A DNA stretch of 64,000 bases from Nanohaloarchaea archaeon SW_7_43_1. Its GTDB lineage: Archaea > Nanohalarchaeota > Nanosalinia > Nanosalinales > Nanosalinaceae. The position numbers and the translations under genes were made by a program. Below are positions 24,799-33,579 of the stretch, one piece after another; the first letter of the stretch is position 1; each line of letters starts with the position of its first letter. The stretch is taken from NCBI GenBank assembly GCA_003009795.1, contig PXPE01000001.1, positions 1-64,000 on the forward strand, written 5' to 3'. The notes under the pieces were generated by a model. It did no database searches, was not told the origin of the DNA, and worked only from the letters and a program-made list of their open reading frames with translations.

Positions 24799-27700
24799 CT
24801 AAAGCTGTTCAGGGTTATAGTCTTCCTGAACCATTTTCTGTATCTGGTTTTCGATTTCATCAGGGTCACCTTTTGCTGCAAGTTCTGCAATCGCAGGCCC
24901 CATCTCTTCTGCGTAGGATGTTAACTGTCTTCTCTTTTTCTCCTGGATTTCTTTTTTCTCTTTTCTGCCAATGTATCTTCCCAGTTTTCTTCCTGCTTCC
25001 TGAAGAGCAAGCTTCATTTCCTTCCTGATAGGATCGTAGTTAGCGATCGCCTCCTTACCCTCAGATGTGAAAGGTACCCAGACAGATGCAATATGGACCA
25101 GAATATATAGCTCTCCCTGAGGCCGGTTTCCTGTCTGTGAAATATTATAACGGTTCCAGGAGACTTCCTCTATAGCCTTCGTGGTAACACAGGCTGATTT
25201 CTTGTACAGAAGCGGAACCTTGTTAGCATATCTCAACTCATCAAAGCTTCCTTCTTCATCAATATCTCCTCCCCAGGCCAAACCACAGTTGTGCATTATC
25301 AGGTTGTCAGCCACGAAGTTTCCTGCCTCAGTTTTAAGGTCATAGACATATTCATCGTCCCTGTCAAGTTTCTCTACCGACTCCACGCGCACTGATCTGA
25401 AGTCCGATTTAACCATCTTTTCAAGTTGTTGCCTGTGACTGGATTCGGAGAGTTTCTCACATATATCAGCCAGGTTTTCTCTCCTCACTGCAGCTCTACC
25501 TTTCTCAATAGATCTGATGCTGTTGGCCGCCAGACCCAGTTCTGTCTGGCTTAGTCCGGAAGCCTCACGTGCCTTCCTTAATTTCTCACCTACGTTGAGT
25601 CTGTCCTGAGACCGAACAGGTTTTTCAACGTCCACCAGCTTTCTTCTCCTGCTTTCCTTTTCAGGATGGTTAAGTTCTATTCTCTCGAACAGTTCTTGGG
25701 CTTCGTTAAGTGAGTAAACCATCACGTCATGCTTATGTTTCTGCGTCACTATCGTCCTGCCATTTAGTTCTGCTTCTTGGCCTTTTCCTGAAATCGATAT
25801 TCTGCTTGCGATTCCGATCTGCATCAAAACGTTTTGAACCTTTCTTGCCTTCTTGGGTTCGGCAGTACAGAAGCTGAGTGATTTGAACTCACCGGATTCT
25901 CTTGTTGAGATGCAGCCGTCTCCTTCTATAAATCCTGCGAGCCATGCTTCCAGAATTTGCTCTCGTGAAGAGGTAATCCGCTGCTTGAGCTCCCCTAGAA
26001 GACGGTTTACGGTTTTTGAGTCGACCTTGACGTAATCTTCCCCTGCTTCCTTAGTTTCGACTCCGAACAGTTGCTTCATGAGTCTTGAGAACTCATCGAG
26101 TAGCTCCTCACTTGTATTAGTGAAACCTACTGAGTATTCATCTCCAAGGTAGCCGTCCGACTCAACCATACCCAACAGATAACCAAGATCTGTTCCGAGT
26201 TCTGGTATCTTCACGCTCTTGGGATTGACCATTCCGCGCTCCGCCAGTGAGTATTTTCCAATTCTTTGCCGGTAGTCCTCGAATGATTTATCTGTATGTG
26301 CGACCATCTCCTTGAAATTCTTCAACGAAGGCCTTGTAGTACATTTTTCCTTCCTAAAGGATCTGAAGCAGCCACATTTTATTCCTATCTTTCCCGAAGC
26401 TGTTTTCAGGCTACCATAACGTTCAGATAAAAGATTGGTGACTTCCTCCACCACCTCTCTATCTACAACCTGTACATCCTCCTGCGCTAAAAGGTTTAAA
26501 GGATCTAACTCTGTTGATTCCGTACATAGGCTTGCAGGTTCAGCCAAGCGATCATCCCCTGATATCTCATCGGTTCTCTTCCATTCTATCTCTCCTTGCT
26601 TCACAACAGGAAGCTCATTGTTTCCTGTCACCTTGAGTCTTCTACCCGATGAAGTCTCCACTTCGTAAATGTCGTGATCCCGAGGTATTCTCATCTTGGC
26701 CTCGACATCCAATGGCCGTAGCTTCCCGTTCTCAGTCAAACCCATAACCTTCCGTTGATCTCCGGATTCAACATACTGCTCTATCGTTTTCTTATCTCCG
26801 TCCTCTAAAATTATTTCAGTCTCCCCCACCGTACATTCCACAACGTAAGGCTTCCCGTTGTAAACAGCCGGCTTCCTCGTGATAGCTGTGGAGAACTCTG
26901 GGTTGAGCTCTTTTTCCATTCCTTCAAGAATTAGATCCTCTCCTATCGGTGAAAGACAGTCGGTTGGAGGTGACTGCAGTTTCACTCTTTCCGCTGCATT
27001 AAGTAATTCCTCGATCTCATCTTTATCCAGTGTGTTCGGTCTCCTACCGTCATCTATGTCTGCTTCATCGCATACTTCCTGGGCGCTTGTTCTACCTACT
27101 CTTGTGAATTCTTCCTGGAGGAAACTGGATACTGTTCGTGCAGAGGAATTATCCACCATCCTCATCACAACTCCAAGCTCTACTCCATGCAGATGCGGCT
27201 TGATCTCTTGCGGTTTCTCCGGAAGTTCGTTTGAAACTCTTGGGTATTCAATTTTGTTTCCGCTTGGTTCTCTGAGTACTACCCTGGCATAAGGATTCAT
27301 GATAGCTGTATGTTTCAGGTAGTTCCTAACGGAGTGATGGCCTTTTGTGTACTGGGCCTCAATATTCATTTCTATGGTTGTTCCGTGTTCAAAGTAATAA
27401 TCCTTATCTCCTGGGAACTGATCTGAGTCTTCGGGAATAACTTCATCTTCTATGATTTCAGGTTCGTTTTCTTCAGTGTCAATCCTGACCACGAACTTGT
27501 GACATGGCTCTCCTTCCTGTTTGGAGTAAACCGTTACAGGTTCACCTGCTGTAAGCTGTGCGTACATAGCGGAGGCTGAGATCCCGATACCCTGTTGTCC
27601 ACGGCTCTGTGATAGAGAATGGAACTTGGAGCCGTATAGAAGCTTTCCGAATACTTTCGGAATTGTCTCTCTGTCAAGTCCTACAGCGTTGTCTCTGATC

Positions 27701-29508
27701 TCAACCCGGCACTTCTTATCACCGACCTCATCTATCAGAACATGTACTTCCGGCAGAATCTCATCTCCTTCACATGAGTCGAGAGAGTTATGACACGCTA
27801 TAGGATGGTCTCCGGCCATAAAGTTTTCATGACCTGGAACGGAGATATCATAGACCCATTTCTTGTCGTAATTTATTTTCTCGATGGATTTGACAGGTAC
27901 AGCTGTTAGATCGCTTTCAGCTATCTTCAGTCCGTCACCTTTGAAAGTGATACTGTTTTCTTCCTGAAGCTTCAATGTTGTAGCAGTCTCTACTCTGGAC
28001 TGTCTTCCTTCATCCAGGTTGTACTCCAGTTTAGGTGCCGATACCGACTCTATAATTTCTTCAGCTGGAAGTCTGTTCAGGTAGGCGGTTTCACCAGTTC
28101 TCACGTGTAACAGATTCGAACTCCCAAATTCTGTCTCAACTCCGTCTACTGTCCTTTTTTCGGCCTCAGCAACTTCGTGAGTGCTGTCTATTCCTATTGA
28201 GGAGAGTAGGTACCGCATACCCGATGAGAGCATGTCGGAAGCCGTCGCGACTGTTATGCTTTTCTTCTCTATCTCGGATAATGGCTTTCTTTCGACTAAT
28301 GCCTCAATAATCTTTTCAGTAGGGTAACCATCTCCTGCAGCGTACCCGATGAAGAAACGTTCTCTTAACTCCGGGGACACATCAAAAAGGTGTCTAGGAA
28401 CTTCTTTCTCCGCGGCCTTGCTATCCATTCCAAATATTTCTTCAAACACTAGGCCTGCAATCTTAGCGTTTATAGTCACATTTTTTGCTGTTTTGTGGGC
28501 GTCCACTGTAGAAGGTTCTAGATGGAAAACTCTTCTTACCAACTCTTCAGTCCTGCTTATCAAGCGTTTTTCATGGCTCCCCAAGGAGAAATAGACTTTT
28601 TCGTGTCCATCTCTGTCTCCAGTGACTGATCCCTCTGCTGTAAATATACCGAGGAGTTCTGCTAGGTCAGAGTCAAACGATAGAACTGCTGGAATGTTAT
28701 TTGATCCCAGTCTATATCCCAGCTTGCAGCCTTCTATCTCCGAGCGATTAAGATCCAGTTCCCTGACCAAATTAAAAGGCAGTCTGTCACATTTGCGGAA
28801 GTCCTGAACCCTGTAATTTTCATCTACATACTTCTCTATCTCCGTCCTGTACTTGCCGATCAATGGCTTAACATTATGCAGTCCAATTTTCTCTGTCTTT
28901 TCTTTGGGTAGTTGCTCCAGTTCCTCCACCAGATTTATGTCTCTGATAGAGCCTTCAGCCCAGTCAGTGTTAGGTAATACAATGTGATCATCCTCAGTAA
29001 GCGAGCTTGTCTCAACTGACTTAATCTCTCCGTCTCTCAATACGAAGACGCTGTGGTAGTCGGTGAGTTCAACAGTTCTGTTGCCCTCCAGATCAACTTC
29101 AAAAATGTCGCTGTTGACTTTGTGTCGGAAAACCGAGCTAACTTCCTTAAAATCTACATCATAGCTCTGAGTATCGAAACCAAGTGATTCCAGATCATTG
29201 TCTTTTACTCTAAGTTTTTCAAGCTCTCCATCCCGTTTAACCTCAACGTTCTCTCTGTTATCCTCGATTAAATCATCTACAAACTCTCCTATCTTTTCAT
29301 GCCTGGTCTCTCCGTTCTCTTTCACGAGGAAAGGCGTCTTCCATGTAAGAGAGTTATCAACTGCCTCCTTTACTACTGTAATTATTGATTTCTGCGGATT
29401 TTCGAATCCCAGTAGGTGCTTGTTCTTCTCGAAGAACTCCGCCACTGATATTTCTTGGTGGTCTTCACCTGTTTCATCAATTGTTTGTTCATCTATTCCG
29501 TTTGCCAT
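24799..29508 (-). CDS. top6B: DNA topoisomerase VI subunit B carrying two inteins
   Basis: A 1569-residue precursor; the extein is 531 residues after removal of two inteins (522 and 516). It is the GHKL ATPase subunit. The N box KEAVDN-SLDSCEGD is rejoined after the first intein, followed by IRDNAVGL (G1 box), KLLYGSKFHSLSQSRGQQGIG (ATP lid) and an H2TH/transducer region with FTRVGRTSAQEVCDEA. The second intein separates PYVVE from CGLAWGGD near the end of the transducer domain. The ATG at 29508 fits the usual N terminus. Splicing of both inteins is needed for a working enzyme. It lies between a KH protein and top6A on one transcript. Confidence 0.95.
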   Translation of the reverse strand: MANGIDEQTIDETGEDHQEISVAEFFEKNKHLLGFENPQKSIITVVKEAVDNSLTWKTPFLVKENGETRHEKIGEFVDDLIEDNRENVEVKRDGELEKLRVKDNDLESLGFDTQSYDVDFKEVSSVFRHKVNSDIFEVDLEGNRTVELTDYHSVFVLRDGEIKSVETSSLTEDDHIVLPNTDWAEGSIRDINLVEELEQLPKEKTEKIGLHNVKPLIGKYRTEIEKYVDENYRVQDFRKCDRLPFNLVRELDLNRSEIEGCKLGYRLGSNNIPAVLSFDSDLAELLGIFTAEGSVTGDRDGHEKVYFSLGSHEKRLISRTEELVRRVFHLEPSTVDAHKTAKNVTINAKIAGLVFEEIFGMDSKAAEKEVPRHLFDVSPELRERFFIGYAAGDGYPTEKIIEALVERKPLSEIEKKSITVATASDMLSSGMRYLLSSIGIDSTHEVAEAEKRTVDGVETEFGSSNLLHVRTGETAYLNRLPAEEIIESVSAPKLEYNLDEGRQSRVETATTLKLQEENSITFKGDGLKIAESDLTAVPVKSIEKINYDKKWVYDISVPGHENFMAGDHPIACHNSLDSCEGDEILPEVHVLIDEVGDKKCRVEIRDNAVGLDRETIPKVFGKLLYGSKFHSLSQSRGQQGIGISASAMYAQLTAGEPVTVYSKQEGEPCHKFVVRIDTEENEPEIIEDEVIPEDSDQFPGDKDYYFEHGTTIEMNIEAQYTKGHHSVRNYLKHTAIMNPYARVVLREPSGNKIEYPRVSNELPEKPQEIKPHLHGVELGVVMRMVDNSSARTVSSFLQEEFTRVGRTSAQEVCDEADIDDGRRPNTLDKDEIEELLNAAERVKLQSPPTDCLSPIGEDLILEGMEKELNPEFSTAITRKPAVYNGKPYVVECTVGETEIILEDGDKKTIEQYVESGDQRKVMGLTENGKLRPLDVEAKMRIPRDHDIYEVETSSGRRLKVTGNNELPVVKQGEIEWKRTDEISGDDRLAEPASLCTESTELDPLNLLAQEDVQVVDREVVEEVTNLLSERYGSLKTASGKIGIKCGCFRSFRKEKCTTRPSLKNFKEMVAHTDKSFEDYRQRIGKYSLAERGMVNPKSVKIPELGTDLGYLLGMVESDGYLGDEYSVGFTNTSEELLDEFSRLMKQLFGVETKEAGEDYVKVDSKTVNRLLGELKQRITSSREQILEAWLAGFIEGDGCISTRESGEFKSLSFCTAEPKKARKVQNVLMQIGIASRISISGKGQEAELNGRTIVTQKHKHDVMVYSLNEAQELFERIELNHPEKESRRRKLVDVEKPVRSQDRLNVGEKLRKAREASGLSQTELGLAANSIRSIEKGRAAVRRENLADICEKLSESSHRQQLEKMVKSDFRSVRVESVEKLDRDDEYVYDLKTEAGNFVADNLIMHNCGLAWGGDIDEEGSFDELRYANKVPLLYKKSACVTTKAIEEVSWNRYNISQTGNRPQGELYILVHIASVWVPFTSEGKEAIANYDPIRKEMKLALQEAGRKLGRYIGRKEKKEIQEKKRRQLTSYAEEMGPAIAELAAKGDPDEIENQIQKMVQEDYNPEQL
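25288..26835 (-). mobile_element. Intein 2 of Top6B with an internal helix-turn-helix domain
   Basis: A 516-residue intein (precursor residues 892-1407). It starts Cys (CTVGETEIILEDG), ends LIMHN and is followed by Cys+1. LAGLIDADG motifs are GMVESDGYLG and AGFIEGDGCI. After the endonuclease and before the C-terminal splicing blocks lies an XRE/Cro-type helix-turn-helix of about 60 residues (LRKAREASGLSQTELGLAAN, then IRSIEKGRAAVR). The C-terminal F block is YVYDLKTEAGNFVADN. The HTH is an added DNA-binding module that could extend target recognition by the homing endonuclease. Confidence 0.94.
27787..29352 (-). mobile_element. Intein 1 of Top6B (in the ATP-binding N box)
   Basis: A 522-residue intein (precursor residues 53-574). 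It starts Ser (SLTWKTPFLVKENG), ends PIACHN and is followed by Ser+1. B-block-like LTDYHSVFV and F-block-like WVYDISVPGHENFMAGD are present. LAGLIDADG dodecapeptides GIFTAEGSVT and IGYAAGDGYP lie about 110 residues apart. It splits the GHKL N box directly after EAVDN, the Mg-ATP-binding Asn, so no ATPase can form before splicing. The A block TWKTPFLV differs from the usual gxTxv pattern by carrying Lys-Thr-Pro. Confidence 0.94.
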
Positions 29509-29553
29509 CTAATTACACCTTTGATTACGTCTAATATCTAACTTGTTTTTACC

Positions 29554-30057
29554 TTACCGTTTTATGCTGCCCTGGTTCTTTTCCAAGTAACCGTAAGCTG
29601 ATGAGTGTGATCTGCCGTTCAGAAGCTGTTTGAGTACCTCTGAAACAATTTCAATATTGTGTGCAAAACCTATTACTCCAATGGTCTTGCCGTATATTGA
29701 AATATCCACGTTTCCTTCTTTTTCAAGGTGTCTCCTTGTCTCACCATCCCTACCTATAACCCGGCCCTTCAATCTGTCACGGGAATTCTTAGTCGAGGCA
29801 AAGTTACTTATATCAATTATATGCAGCATTTTGTCTTTCTCAGCTATCTTTAATGCTTTTTCAGGGTTAAATCCTCTTCCAACAGCTTTCACTATATTTG
29901 ATCCATCCATCTCATCTATTGGATCTCCATCAATAGATACAAGATTGTCTTTTATTTCAAGATCTAACTCGGTTCGTTCCTCGATTCTTTCCTTTGTCTT
30001 ACCGCCTTCTCCTATCAGCACGGCAACCCTGTCTTCCGGTATTCTTACTTCCCTCAT
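29554..30057 (-). CDS. KH-domain RNA-binding protein (Dim2/Pno1-like)
   Basis: A 167-residue protein with two KH modules: the first contains VLIGEGGKTKERIEERT (a GxxG loop as GEGG), the second contains RLKGRVIGRDGETRRHLEK (GRDG). This matches the archaeal relatives of eukaryotic Pno1/Dim2, a small-subunit ribosome assembly factor that contacts the 3' end of 16S rRNA. It sits directly after RIO1 kinase, which acts in the same pathway, and before top6B. This gene order is widespread in archaea. Confidence 0.92.
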   Translation of the reverse strand: MREVRIPEDRVAVLIGEGGKTKERIEERTELDLEIKDNLVSIDGDPIDEMDGSNIVKAVGRGFNPEKALKIAEKDKMLHIIDISNFASTKNSRDRLKGRVIGRDGETRRHLEKEGNVDISIYGKTIGVIGFAHNIEIVSEVLKQLLNGRSHSSAYGYLEKNQGSIKR

Positions 30058-30124
30058 TCTATCACTGTAGAATTATTAAGTCTCTACAACTTTTTTATAA
30101 CCTAGATCTTTATTTTAGGGCCTC

Positions 30125-30886
30125 TTAGCCCGAAATAATTGACTTAAACCGTTTCTGTGTTTCGGTCTCTGCTCCCTGTCTCTCAAAGAAATCTGCCGCG
30201 TTCTCTACATCCCTTCTCAGCAGTTCCTCGGCTTCGGGATGGGATTTATGGACACCCTGTGAGAAATCTATCCAGACCTTCCTCCCATCTCCATCCACTA
30301 TTATGTTGTACTCGGATAGATCTCCGTGAGTTAGTTCTCCTTCCCTCCAGAGACGTTCAATCGCATCCATTGTATCTTCATATGATTCCTGCGGATTCTT
30401 CACTTCAACATTCTTCATCTTAGGGTAAGGTGAGAAATTTTCACCTTTGAACTCCATGACTAGGATGTTTTCATGGACATTAACCGGTTCCGGGCAGTTA
30501 ACATAATCACGGGCTATCTTCAGGTTCCTGTACTCCTTTTTACACCACTGATTGATAACTGATCGTCTGTCGTCCTTGACATTCCTGAACCTCTTGTCGC
30601 CTCTGAGATACCTCTTCATCTCCCGAAAGCTTCCCGCCCGCCTCATGTAAATCTTGAGAATAACTCTTTCGCCTTCAGGTGTATCAGCAAGAAATATTAC
30701 GGACTCCTTTCCGGACTCTATAACACCATAAACTTTGTCTAGTACCTCTCTTTCACTCAGTTTCATTAAAGCTTTAGAGGTTTCATGGTCGAAGACGTTT
30801 TGGAAAACTTTTCTGGCCTCAGAGGTATCGAACATTGTCCTCGAGGCTTCTTTCCATCTTTCTCGCCAGTCACGGTCTTCTCTCAT
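30125..30886 (-). CDS. rio1: RIO1-type serine/threonine protein kinase
   Basis: A 253-residue atypical kinase of small ribosomal subunit maturation. The flexible-loop and ATP region reads GVIESGKESVIFLAD, with the ATP-binding Lys in ERVILKIYMRR. The catalytic loop is LTHGDLSEYNIIVD and the metal-binding loop is VWIDFSQGV. These are diagnostic of the RIO family, and the SQGV form points to RIO1. The ATG at 30886 (MREDRDW) is chosen; a further upstream in-frame start would lie deeper inside the preceding gene. The start overlaps the upstream membrane protein gene by 17 nt. Confidence 0.93.
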   Translation of the reverse strand: MREDRDWRERWKEASRTMFDTSEARKVFQNVFDHETSKALMKLSEREVLDKVYGVIESGKESVIFLADTPEGERVILKIYMRRAGSFREMKRYLRGDKRFRNVKDDRRSVINQWCKKEYRNLKIARDYVNCPEPVNVHENILVMEFKGENFSPYPKMKNVEVKNPQESYEDTMDAIERLWREGELTHGDLSEYNIIVDGDGRKVWIDFSQGVHKSHPEAEELLRRDVENAADFFERQGAETETQKRFKSIISG

Positions 30887-31232
30887 TCCAGTTCTGCACC
30901 CCTTTACTGTGGAATTCGGATTCAAGAACACGGTAATATACCAGTGGTAGGGTTGCTATAATACCTGCTATAAACGGTAAAATATGGTATTTCAGTTTTA
31001 CAGGAGGTTCTACAATATGTTTCCATGCCTTTTCGATAGAATCACATGATTTCTGGTAGTATTCTTGGGTGTGAGTAAAGTTTCCTTCTGAGAAGTTACC
31101 TGAGCCTATATTATTGCATATCTCTGTCTGGTAATGGATAGTGTACTGGCTGTTTACGAAAAATAATAGATTAACTAGGAGAAAGGTTCCAATCAAAAGA
31201 ATAAAGCCCTCAATCAAAGTATCTGCTTTCAT
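30870..31232 (-). CDS. Small membrane protein in the translation-factor operon
   Basis: A 120-residue protein with hydrophobic segments at about residues 8-27 and 83-101, separated by a polar, probably external loop with N-x-S/T sites and two Cys. I do not recognise the family. It is inserted between aIF1A (6 nt upstream) and RIO1 (17-nt overlap), so it is co-transcribed with ribosome assembly and translation genes, but nothing in it suggests a ribosomal role. It may be a hitch-hiker specific to this lineage. Confidence 0.7.
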   Translation of the reverse strand: MKADTLIEGFILLIGTFLLVNLLFFVNSQYTIHYQTEICNNIGSGNFSEGNFTHTQEYYQKSCDSIEKAWKHIVEPPVKLKYHILPFIAGIIATLPLVYYRVLESEFHSKGVQNWNERRP

Positions 31233-31237
31233 ATTTT

Positions 31238-31552
31238 TTAGAGGAACTCTGAAATTTCCCCTAGGTAACCGTTGTCTTCAAGCCATTCGTTTTCAGCCTG
31301 TGAATAGCTCTGGACGATATCACCTTTTTCATCTCCCTGAATATCCCATGGACTTACAAGTACTACAGAATCTCTTTTCACCCATATACCTCTTTTCTTT
31401 GAACCCGGGATACGGCAGATTCTTTCTCTATCATCTGTACAGTAAACCCTGTATTTTCCGCCTCCTTCTTTCCTGAGTACGATTCCCAGTAATTCATCTC
31501 CTTCCGGTTCACGTACACGTCCTACTCCTTGATCCTCTTCATCTTCTGGCAT
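31238..31552 (-). CDS. Translation initiation factor aIF1A
   Basis: A 104-residue S1/OB-fold initiation factor. Family motifs are EGDELLGIVLRKEGGGKYRVYCTDDRERICRIPGSKKRGIWVKRDSVVLVSPW read in pieces: a G-x-Y-x-V-x-C/D strand, R-x-x-R-I-P-G, and the W-V-x-x-x-D turn. The ATG at 31552 begins MPEDEED; the longer in-frame extension is upstream noncoding sequence. A TTTAAAAAG TATA element is about 30 nt before the start. It heads the minus-strand operon running to top6A. Confidence 0.93.
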   Translation of the reverse strand: MPEDEEDQGVGRVREPEGDELLGIVLRKEGGGKYRVYCTDDRERICRIPGSKKRGIWVKRDSVVLVSPWDIQGDEKGDIVQSYSQAENEWLEDNGYLGEISEFL

Positions 31553-31586
31553 AGAAATGCATTGACACTTCAGCTTTTTAAACCAA

Positions 31587-31745
31587 CTATAGGCTGTTCC
31601 TGATCTCTCTGAACTCTTCACGGCTATCGTAAAGGACCCACTCAGAATCAAGCGTACGCTGCATTAACTGACCTTCTAATTCCGGATCTGTATAAATCTC
31701 TACAAGATCTGCCTCGCATCTTACCCACTTTTCCCAGAATCTTGC
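31587..31745 (-). pseudogene. Possible gene remnant (about 51 codons, no start)
   Basis: A minus-strand open frame reads protein-like sequence (WEKWVRCEADLVEIYT, then SEWVLYDSREEFREI) ending at a TAG. It has a stop immediately before its first codon and no ATG, GTG or TTG except an internal ATG that would leave 25 residues. The composition is typical of coding DNA in this genome, so it may be a truncated gene or one with a frameshift near its start. It could also be chance. Confidence 0.35.
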
Positions 31746-32003
31746 TCAGTCACAAAATTAAATCACGACCAAAGATACTTTTCACCCGTTTATAAAACAC
31801 CACGCATAGAACCCTTTACTAAGCACCTATAGAGGATAAACGTATTTTTGCACAAGAAGAAGTATTATTCTGAAAGAGGGGGGGGAAAAAGATTCCATCT
31901 GGAGTCTTTGAATCTATGATCCAAGCTTCTGATACACTTATTATTTTGAATCTCCTTATTATGATCTAATTGTGGAGAGCATGGACTTAAATAATGAAAG
32001 AAG
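31746..32003. other. Non-coding interval before the nucleotidyltransferase gene
   Basis: AT-rich sequence with no convincing open frame. It contains a run of eight or nine G at about 31878-31885 next to AAAAA, and short TATA-like stretches (TTTATAAAAC near 31788). I see no RNA gene in it. Confidence 0.6.
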
Positions 32004-32018
32004 AAAGGAGGTGTTAGA

Positions 32019-32375
32019 ATGGATAGAAAACAGGTAGAAAAAGATCTCAAATTTCTAAAAAACGACAAAAAGGTTCTAGCCGTTCTACTTTTCGGTTCAC
32101 AGGTTACAGGTAAAACCCATGAAAGAAGTGACACAGATATTTGTATAGTAGCTCCTGATACGAAACCGATTAAAATAATGAGAAAAGTATGGAGAAGGCT
32201 CAAAACCGAGAAATACGATATACATACTTTCGAAGAGTTCAGTCTGAAGATGAAAAACCAGGTAATGAAAGATCATGAGATAATCCGCTGTGAGGATGAA
32301 CAGGAACTAGAAGAATACTTCTACCGATACAGAAAAATCTGGAACGACCAAGCAATTGCCAGAGGAGTAACATAA
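32019..32375 (+). CDS. Minimal nucleotidyltransferase (MNT/MntA-like)
   Basis: A 118-residue protein of the DNA polymerase beta-like nucleotidyltransferase fold, with the signature LLFGSQVTGKTHERSDTDICIV (GS, then D-x-D). A third acidic residue is plausibly in YDIHTFEEF. Proteins of this size often act with a HEPN partner as toxin-antitoxin pairs in which the transferase modifies the HEPN toxin, but no HEPN gene lies next to it. A very strong Shine-Dalgarno sequence AAGGAGGTG (32005-32013) precedes the ATG, unusual in this window where most genes lack one. An orphan antitoxin is possible. Confidence 0.85.
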   Translation: MDRKQVEKDLKFLKNDKKVLAVLLFGSQVTGKTHERSDTDICIVAPDTKPIKIMRKVWRRLKTEKYDIHTFEEFSLKMKNQVMKDHEIIRCEDEQELEEYFYRYRKIWNDQAIARGVT

Positions 32376-32496
32376 ATTAAAACCCCCTCTTCTCCCCCTT
32401 TCTTTCTGAAGTCTTTTCAGCCTTTAGTTAAGCCACAACCAGAAAGATACTGTTCACTCAGTTACATTCAGCTTTGTCCAGTGAAAATACTTTCCT

Positions 32497-33174
32497 CTAA
32501 AGCCGGACCGAGATAACATTCCTGTAGACTTTCTGACCATCTCTCTCGGTTAACAGTTCGTACGACCTCTTAACATCAGGATTGTGCTGAGCTTTCAGCA
32601 TTGAAAGAATCTCTCCGGCAATCTTTTCCGTAGACAGGTAAAAGTCGAAACCATTATCGTTTTTCTCAATGTTGGAGAGAAAGCTTCCTCTATCCTCGTT
32701 TGTTATTTCAGCGGCTTTATCCGCCATTCTGTTTGAGACTCCTTCAAGATCTTTTTCTCCTCTAAGCTGCATCTTGACTTTAAAGAAACCGCCGTGGAAC
32801 TTCGAACAGTTCTCACACTGGTGTTTCTTGACTCTCAACTCTGTATCGTAATCATCTTTCATCTCATCTTGGAATGCATGAACTCTAACAAACATCTTGT
32901 TATCTTCCTCCCAGTACTGCAGCTCCATCTGTACATCTTCTTCAGCAAAATCCTGGAACTTAACCCCTAACTGTTCCTCTAACGTGTATTCTTCGATCCA
33001 TTCCCCGTTTTTCCTCATTCTTCCGCATGTAGAACAGATATCTAACTCTATCACTTCCGGTATCTCAAGCAGATCATTCTTATCAGGATAGCAACCTGGA
33101 CAGAGCTTTTTCTCACCGCCGTAAAGCTCTTCTGTTTCTCTTCCACATCTGGGGCAGAACTTTGAAAGCTCCAT
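32497..33174 (-). CDS. Nmd3-family protein (short archaeal form)
   Basis: A 225-residue protein with an N-terminal zinc-ribbon pair: CPRCG and CPGC near residues 8-29, then CSTCG near 47. Next comes the Nmd3 core, with a further CENC at about 120. The family includes eukaryotic Nmd3, a large-subunit assembly and export adaptor; the archaeal form is thought to bind the large ribosomal subunit. It is shorter than many archaeal Nmd3 proteins because the C-terminal domains are reduced. The ATG at 33174 is the only good start. It is followed upstream on the same strand by a DUF192 gene. Confidence 0.82.
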   Translation of the reverse strand: MELSKFCPRCGRETEELYGGEKKLCPGCYPDKNDLLEIPEVIELDICSTCGRMRKNGEWIEEYTLEEQLGVKFQDFAEEDVQMELQYWEEDNKMFVRVHAFQDEMKDDYDTELRVKKHQCENCSKFHGGFFKVKMQLRGEKDLEGVSNRMADKAAEITNEDRGSFLSNIEKNDNGFDFYLSTEKIAGEILSMLKAQHNPDVKRSYELLTERDGQKVYRNVISVRL

Positions 33175-33204
33175 AGCTTCAGTTTAGGCGGAAAAACTTA
33201 TATT

Positions 33205-33546
33205 CTAAAACTCAATTTGATCGCCTTCCTCAATCCCCAGATTCTCGAAACTCTCCAGGAGATAGGAATACTTTTGACCCGGATAGTAGAGGCTCCAAGT
33301 TCTGGGATTCCAGCTCCATGGCTTGGCTCTCTGGACCTCAATTACCTTCTTATCCGAGTTCATGAAGTAGAGGTTGAGAGGTTTAGAGAGAAACATCATA
33401 TCAATCCTCGATCTAGTAGATCCGGAAAAACTAAACAATATTTTACCCTCCGAGCTGAAGCTCAAACCTTTTACCCGGGAAAGAAAACTATCCGCAAGAT
33501 CAGCCTCAAACACTTTTCCACCGGCTTCTACCCTTACAGTTTCCAT
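33205..33546 (-). CDS. DUF192 family protein
   Basis: A 113-residue beta-barrel protein. Family pattern: FEADLADSFLSRVKGLSF (usual ARTxxERxxGLM region), the KILFSFSGSTRSRIDMMFLSKPLNLYFMNSDKKVIEV strand pair, and YSYLLESFENLGIEEGD (usual YVLELPAGxxxxxGIxxGD). No signal peptide is present, unlike many bacterial members, so it is presumably cytoplasmic. Function of the family is not established. It stands 30 nt before the Nmd3 gene and may share its transcript. Confidence 0.83.
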   Translation of the reverse strand: METVRVEAGGKVFEADLADSFLSRVKGLSFSSEGKILFSFSGSTRSRIDMMFLSKPLNLYFMNSDKKVIEVQRAKPWSWNPRTWSLYYPGQKYSYLLESFENLGIEEGDQIEF

Positions 33547-33579
33547 ATCAAGTACTAATTGAGGAAGAATTTTTTTTGT

